Positions 24,811 to 37,530 of a DNA stretch of 64,000 bases are shown here, piece after piece. The DNA is from Pyxicephalus adspersus (Eukaryota; Chordata; Amphibia; Anura; Pyxicephalidae): the NCBI RefSeq assembly GCF_032062135.1, contig NC_092859.1, forward strand, positions 30,546,025 to 30,610,024. Direction: 5' to 3'. The translations under genes were made by a program, and so were the position numbers. Positions within the stretch are counted from its first letter, which is position 1; every line of letters starts with the position of its first letter. The notes below the pieces were generated by a model. The model saw only the letters and a program-made list of their open reading frames with translations. It was not told the DNA's origin and searched no databases.

Positions 24811-26359
24811 GGGATTCTTTGATCTGGTTGAGTTGTAGCTGCACACTTTTCTCACCTTGTTTAAATACCTGACCCATATAGTGAACTCGGTGCCTATATT
24901 TGGACATTCTGGTGGAGAGGAGGTTCAATCTCTACATACAGAAATTACATATAATCTTTAAAAAATCTGAATGGGTGGAACTGCTTAATCATATTTATAG
25001 GCACTGATACAATGTGGGTCAGTGTCAGGTTGTTCATTTATTATGTATCTATTTGGCTTGGGGGACCAGGAAGGATATTTTTCTCTGTTGAAGCAAACTG
25101 GACCAGAGTTTATTTGCCTTCCTTTGGATCACTGTGGGTTTAGTGTTCTGTGGGTGTAGGGTTTTCCCCCCTTTATTGGCTGGGTATGTGTCTTTTTTTT
25201 TAATGTAACTTTGCAACCAAATGACTTGTTTCTGAGTCACAGTATAATGTGATTGCTGTGGGTACTGCACTATATTTACACTGTCCTTTGCTGTACTGGC
25301 ACTGATACAGTTGCTTGCCGGTTGTACCTGCTGAGTCCTCATGTATAGTTGTGTTGTGGTGCTGTGTAAGCACACCGGGGTAAACCATTGCTGCACCGTC
25401 TGCATTGTGCCTTAAGCTTCAATTCTTAGCCAGAATGTTAAACTTTCAGGCATCATCTCATCTCTCCCCTCCCTACCATGGAACTGCTTTCTCCTTGACT
25501 CCCCTCAGGCCATTTTCTTGTTTGTCCCTGATCCTCTTGTAGGAGGCTGCTGGAGATTGTGTCTTTTTGCTGATAATGAATGCATGCCTGGCATTTTTTT
25601 TGGTATGCGACAGATTGGCGAGGATAACAATAAAATGCTTTGTTTTTTATTTTTTTACACTTTTGATGGGCTCTTGTGTTGAAATCATACGAAAGAAAAC
25701 TGTGTAGCCAACATTCGCCAATTCTAGCCCAAACCCAATATCCAGCACAAACTAAAAAGCTTATTTGCAGCTAAAAGCAAGGTAGTGTTTGTGATGAGCG
25801 GAGGCCTAGTGAGATGAAGTGTTTCTTTATTCTTCTCTAAATTTAATTCTTTAGTGGTCACCACACAATAAAATGCCCAGTGTGAATTTAGAAATCTAAG
25901 CTGATTACAAATGGAAAGTGTAGTAAGGTTGGTGTAACAGTGGAGTGCCAGTTTCAAAGTTTTAGAAACAAATATAGAAATGCCCCTTAAAAGGGGGCTG
26001 TGCCAACCTCAATTGTACAAATTCAAAAGTAAATTAGGAGATAAACAGCTTTATTTTTTTTTTTTTGTTTATGTTTTTTTGGCAAACGTGTGTGTTGTAT
26101 TCAGTGATGAACGGATTACAAATAGATCCTCCTGTTAACAGACTCCTATAGCTGTAACGGTCATACACATGTCCAGAAAGTCAAATTATAAGCATTTTGT
26201 CAAACCCCCCCCCTAAATACTAATTGCCTTGGATGTCTGCTGATCATCACTAGTGGCCGTGGCACCCTAGACTATGGCTTGGGTGGCTTTGTGAGAAATC
26301 TGCTCCTGGCTATAGGAAATTTTTAACTCCACAAGGCTGGAGGTGGAGGTCTACAAAGA

Positions 26360-26580
26360 TTTGATTTATGAAAGCTCTCCAAGGTTAGAGAAGATATACT
26401 TTCATCAGTGAACCTGGGTGATCCAGCAAACCTGGAATGGATTACCTTAAATGAATTTGCTATTTGTTAGCAAATGTTTCAACCCTGGACCAGATCTATT
26501 ACAGGTTTGCTGGATCACCCAGGTTCACCAATGAAAGTGTCTCATTTCCAGCCTTGGAGGGCTTTAATAAATTAGGCCCA
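26360..26580. mobile_element. Foldback MITE with ~70-bp inverted arms
   Basis: The left arm (TTTATGAAAGCTCTCCAAGG, then GTGAACCTGGGTGATCCAGC, AAACCTG) is the reverse complement of the right arm (CAGGTTTGCTGGATCACCCA, GGTTCACC, then CCTTGGAGGGCTTTAATAAA). The arms pair with few mismatches, giving a large hairpin. The loop contains TTTGCTATTTGTTAGCAAAT, itself palindromic. No coding capacity. Confidence 0.8.
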
Positions 26581-27517
26581 TGGTTTGGAAACAGTAAGGT
26601 ATTTTGCGGGGACAGGCTAATTTCAGACTTGTGCAATCCACACACCCAATCACTCACAATAAACTGATTGGAATCAGTTCAGAACTGGTTTGCGCAAGCG
26701 GTTGCATATGGTTGTGTTGCGGTGGGGTTGCTGGAAGTGACATGTTGCTTCTGGCCATACAGTTGCTTTGCCTCCACTGGCCAATGCAAACCCAGGGGCA
26801 ACGCATGCAAAAGCCTTGCCCTGCAGTGCATTTTGCTTCTCCTCGGTGCACACCAGCAGTTTGCTGTTCTCCTGGTTTGTCCCTGGAAAAAGTCCCAGTT
26901 GTGACCATTGTAGCCAAACAGCCTTATCTTATTCTTCATTTTCAACATGTATTCATAATAGGAGTAAATATCCAATCTGCCTTTATTTCAGTGAATTTAG
27001 TATTTTTGTTATAGCCTGGAGATAAAACGCAGCACAGTTCAGTGTCTTTGTGTTTGCTCCGTCTGTACCATCTGCTCAGAGTGCATGAAAGTTGTGTATT
27101 TTCCTATAGTTGCACAACAGGCATCATGTGATATTTTTTAGGATCTGATACTGCAGTGGGCGTCCTCTTAGAAATGTTAAAGAGCTACTGAATGACTAGT
27201 TGGGTTATATAGAAAGAGCTGTGAATTTAAAGAACGGTTACTATATAATATTTACGGGCATTTTTCAGAGCTGTGGGGGAGATTTCTCTGCTTACAACTG
27301 ACCTCCCATGGAAGATTCCCACCTGTCACTGGTAAGCCTCCTTTAGCCTAAAATGACAGTGAAAGCAGAACCGAGCAAAGCTTTGTAGAATTTAGGAGTC
27401 AGTCAGTCTAGTCGGGGAGCCAGCAGGCAATTGTAAAATACAGGAACCTTTATTCCCAACAACCATAAACAAAGGAGACTCTTACGCTATGTACAGATGC
27501 TACATTTGCACTGTTTA

Positions 27518-27552
27518 GTTGTCCAGTAATGTTCTGTTGTCCAGTAATGTTG
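27518..27552. repeat. Short tandem duplication
   Basis: GTTGTCCAGTAATGTT occurs twice, separated by CT. Confidence 0.85.
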
Positions 27553-28100
27553 GCTTTCTTAATAAAGGTATTAGTAGCCGTCTTGTGACTTATGTTAGGC
27601 AGATCTTCTCATACAGATTATACCTGTTGATCCTGTCAGAATTCCTGTATCCATGTAACTTCCTGTGCACCGAAAAGAAATCTCAAATAATGTGATTAGC
27701 TCTACCTATTTGCTGTAAACTATAAAACCATCATGGAGAGTTTTTTTAATCCTTGTGGTACCAGTGCTGCTCCTCCATAGATACAGTATACAGTCAGCAT
27801 TTTCATGTCAGGACTTGGTGAAAATGCCCCCTTTATTCACCTAAAGGTGTGGTCACATAACATCCCAGTCCTGAGTCTTCTCTTTTCAGAAGTAGAGATC
27901 TTTCTTTGGCTTCACATGCACAGCCTGCCTGACACTTCCTATTGGCTGTCAAGCAGTGGGGTCCTCTCCGGAACCAGAATAGGAGTCTGCAGCAGTGAAG
28001 TCGATGCAAGGGAACCCCTTCAGCTGGTTTAGTTGGCACCCAGACTTGTAAATGACTCTGGCAAGAAATATGGACAGCAAATCTAGGTAAGTGTACCTAT

Positions 28101-28346
28101 TAGGGCTTGTCCAGGTGGGCAGTGAGGTTGTGGTGTGGTTACCTCACACCACCTGTGATCTGACCCACTGCCACCCTTAGGGAATGAATAGGGGTGGTAG
28201 TGAGCTGTTCAGCGCTGCCTGCTGCAAAATGTGGAAACTCTAGTTCATTAAGAACCAGGGCAGCGGGTAGCTGAGCAACTGGCAAGGTGCCAACCACCAG
28301 AAGCTGCCCAGGAACATAGATATATGCCTGTAGATGGGCTTCAAGT
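28101..28346 (+). mobile_element. TIR-bearing MITE
   Basis: Starts TAGGGCTTGTCCAGGTGGGC and ends with its approximate inverted repeat (GCCTGTAGATGGGCTTCAAG). The interior GGTGGTAGTGAGCTGTTCAG and GGGTAGCTGAGCAACTGGCA recur at 40577-40808. Superfamily not settled. Confidence 0.55.
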
Positions 28347-31300
28347 AGCACCCCTGTAAAATAAAACCAGACATAGTTAGGTTCACTTTCTGTGGGACAC
28401 AGCTAATACTCCAGTAAATACATGAAGTATAGATTATTATGACATTCATAATGAAAGTGCAAAATCCACTGCTCAGAAATCCATTTCCATTGTTCCCATT
28501 GTGTTATGTGAAGTAACAGATATTACACAAAAGTTACAGCAGTTCGACAGTCTACCAGTCTGTGCAATCATTTACACAGATAACATTGATGCATGTAAAG
28601 TTTACTCTAGATTTATGTTTTATGTGACGTGCCTGCCTGCTAAGTAATGTGTAACACTTTGCCATCACGGTGAGAAATCATCAGTGCCTGAGTGTCCTCA
28701 TCTGCATCATCCAGGTTCACCATTTACTTCCTGAGATGACACAACTATGTAATTCCTGCTGTCTGTGGAGTTCTTGGCTGTGTTCAGTCCTGATGCAGCC
28801 TCTGATCTTCTAACTTACACAGTTAAGTTACAAAGTTATAGTGTTGGGGTCTAATAACTTGGGAAGAAGACTAAGGGCATTCTTCCTGCTACTTGCAGCA
28901 GAAGGATTATATAATCCTAGGCAAAGAGACCAGTGCCTGTAGATGACTTTTTAACAGGAAATTGTATTTTTTCTTAAAAAAATACTTTGTGACATATATT
29001 GGATCTGATATTTCAGACTTCTGAATTACCGAGAGGTCTATCATAATACTCAGCTGTCAGTTGTGTTTTTTTTGTCGTTCTGGGAATAATTTAGTTTGCC
29101 ACCTGCCAGTTTATCAGTTATCACTGATACTTTGTTGACAGGTGATGTACTGAAAAGCTTAATAAAATTTGTTTTTGATACCTCATCATTTGGGGAGCAG
29201 ATAATGTCCATAACTGGAACAACAAATAATTTTTTTAAGTTTTCAGCATAGGAGAATGAAAAATTCATTTTTGGTTGTTTTTAGCAACAATATGTGGTCT
29301 TCCTCTTTGCGCTTTCCATTCATCGTAGAGCTTATACTTAATGAATAGCCAGTAATACTAAGGCCTGCTGCACACCAGTTGGGTTGCATTGCCATTCGCA
29401 CGTTTGCATGCGTTTTCACTTTTTTATTTTGAATGGGCAGCCAATGTACCATAATGAATGAAGCGAATGTAAACAACCCTTTTTTTTTTTTTAAATACAG
29501 TGTATCAAAAGATCCAATATATCTGTTACTGTCTACTGAAATACTTTAGTGTTACTTTATTACACATATTACCACAAGGTACAGTGGTGAAGTAGGCTCA
29601 GGGCACAGGTTTTGACCTTTTACCACTCAGGTTCTAGTTGTCCTAACCACTGTTTGTCCACTAGCTTTCATGAATGAGGCCTATTATTTTAAAGAAGGCC
29701 CTCGGATGAGTGTTGTGTAGTGGTCTGAGAATGGGGATTACACATCGTTCTGGCCTCTTCTCCATACCATGGGAGTGGAAACACCCTGCGTTCTGACTCA
29801 TGCTGCATTAAACAGCTTTAATTCAGCAGTTTGCTCACGGCCAGTTTAATTGTTTCAGAATGTCAGCTGGCCTGTTCTGGGATCTGCTTTGGTATTCCCT
29901 GTGGTCACTGTCCTTGGAAAATCTGTTTATTATTTAATGGGAAGGATCAAATTAATTTTCTAGTGCAAGCCGATCACAAATTTTGCTGTAAATCGCCACT
30001 TCCTGCAAATTTATGTTGTGAGTAGGCTTGTGCTAAGTAAATTGCAAGCAATTGTCAACCATTGTGTATGCCTTAATTGGACAATACCATCAAAAGGCTT
30101 TTTTTTTTTTTTTTATCATGGAGGCACTCCATGGAAACCCCCAATAAAATATTTACAACTCACAATTCAGAATCAGTATCTATGGCCATTCAGAAGCACT
30201 ATCTGTGTTACAAGTCTTTTAGGCTGAGCACGCTTTGGCAGATCTGATCAAATTTCTCCTCGCCCAAAAACTCTGCATACATGTGTTAAACATTCTGCCC
30301 TTCCAATATGATCAGTTTCAGAGAGAAAGTTAAAAAGCAAATAGTTGGATGTACAAGGTTGTATTTATGAGATAACCTGTGTACTTCTAAAATATACTAA
30401 CACATCCAATCTCTTTACAACCAATCAAGTAGTGAAAATCTGGTTGGTTCCTTCCCTTCAGATCTAATCTATTTATTAAATAGAAAGTTGATCAGAAGTA
30501 AAGTATATAGAAGTAAAATTTATATATATATTTGATAACTGACAAACAGAACAAGTCGTGAAAAGTTTAGTCTCTTCTTCTTTCCATTCTGAAGATGCTG
30601 GTTGTCTGGCATCATTCTGACCACCTTGCTGATCCACTGATCCAGAACGGGTTACAGCTGTGTATTAGCTGTGTATCAGTGGGGTATATAGCTGCTTACC
30701 TTTAGCGAAGCTCTTTTGCTCATTAATTCATTACCGAATAGAGGAGAGCAGCATAAAAATAGAACACACAAAGGTCAGACAAGGCCGAGGGCAGCTCTCT
30801 GCACAGATGATGGATCTGATGGAAATGTGGGTCAAGCAGTAGATGAAACTTGTAACCCAAAATCCAAGAAGAAGAGCCTTTTGTTAGAAGGCACTGAGGG
30901 GTTACTAATAGTTCAAGACAGGTCATCTTTATGGAATGCCTGTAGCCGACTTACAGCCAGGAAAATCTGGTGTTTTTGTACCAAAAACAATGCCATGCAA
31001 AGACCACACACTGCAGAACAATGGAGCTTATTGTCAGAGGGAAGGTAGTGCATGCGCATGCTGGAGTGGGATTTAAAGGGAAGTACTCATAAAGATGTGT
31101 ACGTACATATGTAAAACAAAAACATTTGTGTCTATAAGCCATATCATACTTTTTTTAATTACTATACTTAGGAGAGTTCTGGTTATTGTCTATGAAATCA
31201 CTAAGTCACTAAACGATTTGCAGCTCAGTCAGTGAATCTAACAATTAGGTTAATTGCAACAAATCACAAGAATAAGCTATTTTGAGTAGCAAATAAATTG

Positions 31301-32321
31301 CCTGTGTGACATGACATGTATTGAAAAAATGTGACATTACACAACAAACTACCATAGTCTTTAAAGTAGCTGCACTTGCTGATGCTTTATATAATCTGCA
31401 GTTCCTGCTTTGTTGTATAGTGCTGTAATTGTGTTCACAACTCTGATTCAATGTGAGCAAATACCCCGAGTGGCTTTAATAGTTACACATAAATGCAGTA
31501 TTTAATAATTTATAAATGTACATATTTTTAATGCAAGTAATGTAAGTATCCAAGGTTGACTTGGTAGTAGCCTCTTGCAATCCATGTACAACATAGCTCA
31601 GATGGGGAGAGGAAGAAACAGAACATGTGGCCAATCAGCTATGCAGCAGTGCTTATGCACTGGTATAATCAGGATGATAATAATAGATTTCTTCACTGTC
31701 CAGATATAGGCAGACCTACTGAACTACAGCACTAAAAAATCAGAGCTATGCTGTGTGTATCCCAGGGAAGAAGGAACAAAAATGTGTGTCCTCTGTATGT
31801 ATTCAATCTGCATATTTAGCTGATTGTCTGGAATTCAGCTTTAACAGTCCTTTTACTGTAACAAGTCGTAATTACAGTGAGTAATTTGAGACACAACAAG
31901 CCAAGTACAATAATGCCAGTTGTTCTTCATTTTCTTTACCCTCTAAAAACTGATGATGGCTGTTGACTTTTTGCCTATTATTAGAATTTGCTGTGAACAG
32001 CTGAAAGACAGGAAATACATTTGTCCAAGGAAAACCTTAGACACAGAAAATTGGCATAGCGAGGGCATGGGCATTAAGGCCATATATTTACCTATAGCCC
32101 TATTGTTTTCTGAGGGTAGAGGGCGATCCCCAATCCATCCTATTCTGGACCTGTTAAAGTAGATGTGTAGATCCTACGTAAAGGACATTTAATTTGAGTA
32201 GGCACACTGTAATAAAAATGTTTGTACAAAATAATAGTCATTGGCTTCACCCTAATTTTACAAATAAAACAAACAAAAACATTCAAATGGCAAAAGAGAG
32301 AGTGATAGAGAGCAGCATTTG

Positions 32322-32390
32322 GTGCAATATTCACCTTTAATTCAGAGCTGTCCCCTGCAGTACTTCCTTTCTTCTACTAGATGTCCTTAG
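32322..32390. repeat. Dispersed 65-bp repeat, copy 2
   Basis: TGCAATATTCACCTTTAATT through CTACTAGATGTCCTTAG pairs with the copy at 11971-12037 in the same orientation. Confidence 0.45.
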
Positions 32391-32434
32391 CCTGAAAATC
32401 AGCAATATACAACCTGAAAATCAGCAATATACAA
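32391..32434. repeat. 22-bp perfect tandem duplication
   Basis: The 22-base unit beginning CCTGAAAATCAG occurs twice without mismatch, directly after the dispersed repeat copy. Confidence 0.9.
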
Positions 32435-32888
32435 CCCACTTTCTCCTAGCCCAGGAAGTCATAGCAACTTGTAACTGGACAGTAAAAGAAAAGTAGCACT
32501 GTGATAAGATCATCCCTCTGTCACTCTTGCAGTCAGCAAGGCAGAGTCTTTTTTTTGTTTTGTTATTTTATGTTCCACAGTGCTGCAGTCCTGATTTGTG
32601 ACCAAAGTCCTCTAACCGTCTGATTTAGCAGTGATAAACTATGCAGCTTGGAAACCCAAGAAAGAGAAGTACATAGAGCTTTCTTCAGGAAATACCAGTT
32701 TGCAGTCAGGAACTGTCAGTGATTGGACTTTACTTTTTTACTAACACATGACCAATAAACAAAGCACTAACATTAAAGGAAAATGGCAATACATTAGGCA
32801 AGACTTTAATTACAGGAAGTCAATTCAGTCCATCTGGTATCTTTTTTTTGTTTAACAACTCCACATACATTTTTATTTATAGAGTTCT

Positions 32889-32892
<4 letters not shown>

Positions 32893-32955
<63 letters not shown>
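32893..32955. repeat. (TA)n microsatellite
   Basis: Roughly 31 uninterrupted TA units. Confidence 0.95.
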
Positions 32956-32958
<3 letters not shown>

Positions 32959-33947
32959 CATGTTATTATGTAAAAGTAACCAAAAACAAACCATAAGTGG
33001 CATCAAAGCCCTAAGTCAATCACGATTGTGCTGAAAGATAGTCTTAAACAGCAAATGCAACTGGGAAATCCATCTTGTGTGAGTTAGATTTTTAAAGCTG
33101 AATTCAATACATAGATAAACTTATATTTGCATCCAGCAGGTTTAGTGATCCCAGCAGCCCTGCTACACAGCATCCTCAGGTCTATAGCCTCACAAAGTTG
33201 TCTTTGTTTGACATAACAATTGTCCTGGACTGGATGATAGGACTGTGCATTGTAGCAGCACCCAAGGGGCCTCCATCCTATAGCCAGTTTGAGTGCTGCT
33301 GTTCTGCAAACGACAATGACATGGGCTGTATGCAGGTTCTTTATATATGCCCGGATTCTGGCTATAAAGCAAACCTAGCTTTGATTAGTGGGCAAAGCAA
33401 TAGGTTAACTTTAATGGCCCCTTACCAGCAGCACATACTTGAATTCCTTTTTCTGCAGCTCTGGTCAGCCAGTACAGGGAAAGAAAGGTTTGCTTGCTGC
33501 AATGTAATAACCACTGTAGGGCAACAAAAAGTATTTAATATTACTGATTCATAACAGTATATGGAATATTAAAACCATATTTTATAAACGTCCTGTACCG
33601 CTGTATAAGCTGGTACCACAGAGACCACAGGCTATGCTTATTTTCATTTTGACCCTGAAATGACAGGGTCACTTTAATCAATACCCGGTTTACTTATTAC
33701 TTAATTGGCACAAACAATATCATGGGGGCTCGATGCACTCTGCACCTTTTGCATTGTTATTCTCATTATTTCCTTGTGAAATGGGTCTGGGAAACATGTA
33801 GGATGCCAGGAATGCCAGCCATGTAATGTGTGTGAAGCTGAGCTTTTATTTCTCTTCTTTTTTAAGAATTGGGAATTGTGTGTGTATGTGCACCATGCTG
33901 CATTATTGGCATTGTCATTTGGTAATGATTGTACCCGTTTATTTACT

Positions 33948-33949
<2 letters not shown>

Positions 33950-33985
<36 letters not shown>
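33950..33985. repeat. (TA)n microsatellite
   Basis: About 17 TA units, about 1 kb from the tract at 32893. Confidence 0.9.
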
Positions 33986-33987
<2 letters not shown>

Positions 33988-36317
33988 TTCCTCTGTCAGT
34001 TCAGAAAATTAGTCTTGCATAGATTCTTTTCTTGCATGTTGCAAAGGTTTGTACAGGTGAAATAATATAAATAATGTAAATACAGTAGACTACATTTATC
34101 ATCTGTGGAGTTAAAACAGTTTATTTTTTGGGAAGTTAAAATCTTTGTCAGGTTGGTTCTGTCTGTGGCCCCAGTTGGGGAGATTGTCCACGGGAAAATG
34201 TGGACAGTCAAAAAAGTCGAACTTTGTTTAACAGGGACTAATCAAGAACCAAAGACAAAGTTTTGAGTAGAGTTAAGCTTTAAGTCTAAAAAGGATTTGT
34301 TTGTTAACATTCACCTATAGTATAGGTCCTATACCCATGTGTACCTGTCATACAGAAAAAATGTGGCCTTCTTTTTCTGGCTTCCTTCCTAAAGTAATAT
34401 GTGCAGGGTATTTGTTCTATGCTTTAACCCAGCTAATCCCAGTAACAAGTGCTTACCCAACCCAAACTAACCCAAGAGGTAAAAACTTTCCCCCAATAAA
34501 TGAGAGTTCTAAAAATCCTAATAGATTCCTACTATCTTTGATACCGGGAAAAGCTTTTTCTGTGCTCCTCACTTATTTAGCTTCACTTGGTTATCTGGGA
34601 ATTGGATCACCTCTGATTTGCCTGAAGGTTTTTTATTTATTTTATGTTATGGAAAATTGTAACAAGAGGCGCTGGGACACACGGGGGGTGAAAGGACCCA
34701 AAACTCCCAGGTGGACAGGAAGAAATTGTGGCAGGAAGAATTCCCTGTAACGTTAGCCAGGGAGTAAGTCAGCCCATCAGGCTCAACCAATCTTGGTCTT
34801 TAATGGTTTTAAAAAAAAAATAACTGGATTAAAGGCTGTATTTTGTCATATGCCTGGAGGCCTGGGGATTCTGACACTTCCACCTGCTTGTCCCTGAAAT
34901 GTAATGATGACCTGTTGGTGCTGCTCAGTCCTGGATAATGTAACCCCAGCCTGTCCTCCCTAAGGCCAAGTTATTGACAGACAGAAAGTGGACAGAATGA
35001 CAGATTGGAGTTGGGCCTGAGGGTTGATTGGGAACAGTGCTGGAGATGGTTAGGAGAATTTGGGAATAGGAGGGGGATTATTTATATGTACATAAATGGA
35101 CAGTTCAATCATTCGTTCAATCATTCATCCATTATGAACAATCTGGGCTTTTTATAAAGAAGAAATTTACAGTACCGGTAAGTTAAAAAGGAACTTGTTG
35201 TTTAGGATGCTCTAAATATGATTATTGTATCAGACTTGGCTATAAGAACATTGTAGGAAGGGTTTTTCTGCAGATTGGAATATCCAAAACTCCCCAAGGG
35301 GTGCAGAATAGTGCTGGACCCGATGCCAAGCCGCAGATGAATCACATGACTTTTCCTGCACAGATTTCTACTGAAAACATCATGTTCCTTATCAGCTTGT
35401 TTTACTCTTAATGGATTCTTTTCACATCGCCAGGATTTGTCTGTAGCAATTAAATTATCATTTGGAAAATATCAGGGCTGGTGGAGCAGCTTTATTGACA
35501 AAAAAAAAAAACAGTTCTTTGGGCAGCAGTAATTGCTTTAGATCCTAGGAGAGGCTTCCTGGTATACTTCTTTATGGAGTATATTTTAAAGTGGAATGCT
35601 ATTTTTTGTTTTTGTTTTGGTGTATGTGTGTGTGTATACTGGCCCTGTACTATAAACAGTAGAATACTATAAAATATTATATATTGTTGTAATAGTCACC
35701 ATCAATAAACCTTCACCTTCCTCTTCAGATGGGTCTGGTCTTCCTTAACCCACCCATACTTGTAACTGGACAGTGTAGGAAGAAGCAGCACATTGATGGG
35801 TTCATACATATCACTGTTCTTTATCTACTACTGCTTCTTGTGAGCACAGGAACTTTTACATTCAGCCTTGCTGTACAGAGGCTGCAACTTGGTGATTCCA
35901 GGTCAACAACTCGTGCTTACACTGCCCATCTACCTCAGAAAGATATAATCTTGGCACTGGCGGCCTCTAGTCTCCCCTCCTGCATGCATGCTTTTCTTTT
36001 TTTCTTACGTCTATTCTCAAAGGTCTGTCTTCAAGAAATAAGTAGTAATTGGGTATAAACAGTATTTTTCCCTGTACAATGAAAGTGTGGAAAGCTTACA
36101 TTGTCACGTATATACAGTAAGGTATTTGTAACTTAGATCTAACATGTAACTCACAACAATAACTAACATCTAGCAAAGCCTAAATTGTAACACCCACTTA
36201 TTTGGCCCCACGTTTTTTTGTTTTTTCCCGTGGCACATTTTGAAACCTGCTTTAGGTCCTGCATTTTTTTAAATGCCAAAACTCTGGTTTAATTATTTAT
36301 TTATTTTCATATTGCAG

Positions 36318-36481
36318 CTGTGAACACGGGTTCACTGCACAGAGACGGGATTGGGGGTATGATGACTCTTTCATGCTCTGCAATGACCATTCTGAGCATG
36401 TCCTCTGTCAGTGGCTCTATCAAGGAGCAGAAGAGCCCAGGAGAGAGTCCACTTCTATTAATGATGAAGGGATCCAAGCAG
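36318..36481 (+). CDS. Candidate internal exon (E3)
   Basis: The acceptor is TTTTCATATTGCAG ending at 36317. The donor is GCAG/gttgac at 36482. The 164-nt exon enters in phase 2 and leaves in phase 1. In that frame it encodes 54 whole codons, including FTAQRRDWGYDDSFMLCNDH and SEHVLCQWLYQGAEEPRRES. The frame closes at TGA 36484-36486, just past the donor, as expected for a true exon edge. The peptide is polar and has several Cys and Trp residues; no known domain is recognised. A second good donor (ATTAG/gtaaat, cut after 36507) would extend the exon through that stop. Another + frame and one minus frame are also open here, so strand and frame choice rests on splice sites and on the phase match with E2 and E4. 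Confidence 0.55.
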
Positions 36482-37530
36482 GTTGACAGATCAGAGATTA
36501 TTATTAGGTAAATGGCCCCTGTATAACTGCATGTGTACAGCCTTGCTCTGGTACATGCAGTATACAGAATTCTTCCCACTAACATTACCACAAATAATGG
36601 ATTATTTGGAATCCCCAGCCCACCCATTTCCAAAGAAAAAAATCCTTAAATGGACCAGTGACAAATTAGAGATGGGCTCCATTTCTAAAATAAATAAAAT
36701 CAGGGGAGTTTAGAACTCAATTTGGAGATACAGATGGGTATAGAAAACCTGAAACAGGGCATCTATCTGTATGTGTGTGGCTAAAACCAGCTTGTCATCG
36801 CCTTGATGGTTTAGGGGAAGTGGGTAGAACACAACATTTGCAAACATTGTGATGTGCTGGGAGTTGAATTTGACTCTGGACAGTGTGCTAACACGATTTC
36901 CCACTCCCTACAGTAATGATTAGGAAAAAGGTTTGAGTCTGTCTTTAGGAGAGTCTTTTTTTCTGCACTTTTTCCTTTTACCACTACTTACCTTGATGTA
37001 GTCTAGAAAAATCAGTGTGCCAGTGTGCCTACTTTGAAAAGCGGATGAAGTCATCATTTAACTTCAGGGCTTTTCAGTAGATTTGGGAAGAGAAGTCTCC
37101 AATGTGCCCTTGGTCATGTAGGCATCTTTTTTAGGATGAGATGGGGGACTGTTCACAGCCTACGAATGGCTAGGTGGAATAACTGGTGTCCCCAACAACT
37201 GTCTTCCATTATTAGGGAGCATTTCCTGATGAACTGGACACTTGGAAACCGAGGGTATCTTAAAGCATAAACCCCTATAATTTTCCTAGGGCAGTTTTTT
37301 TTTTTCAATATTAACCTATCCAGAGAATTGCTTTAAGGTGTTTGCACCTAAAGAATTTGGAGGCTGCAACCATAATTACCCTCTTCTGTAAATGCCTACA
37401 TACTTGGCTGTCATGTTTATCCAATGGCTTTATTCTGAAGCTCTGGCATGACTTCCTAATCTCTGTGCTTGTTTAGAGTTAGTGAAATAAAAAAGAAATA
37501 GCCAGGTTACTTGTAAAGTCGGCCATTGTT

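Larger units (their letters stand above)
17981..36317 (+). other. Intron 2 of the candidate gene
   Basis: Contains three (TA)n tracts, a degraded SINE (24515-24810), the foldback element (26360-26580), a TIR MITE (28101-28346), a 65-bp dispersed repeat and a 22-bp tandem duplication near 32391, and a possible promoter region (23860-24064). The 149-codon open frame at 34301-34750 has no coding character. The rest is AT-rich with no gene seen. Confidence 0.45.

Noticed and set aside
26604..27014. 136-codon + strand ORF with overlapping minus-strand ORFs
   Set aside because: Several frames on both strands are open at once, the DNA looks repeat-derived, and it lies directly beside the foldback MITE.
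33190..33554. 118-codon + strand ORF and its antisense ORF
   Set aside because: No splice sites or family resemblance; the block looks like an old dispersed repeat.
34301..34750. 149-codon + strand ORF, the longest in the window
   Set aside because: Low-complexity hydrophobic and mixed composition, no splice-site context, no recognisable motif; consistent with chance in 64 kb.
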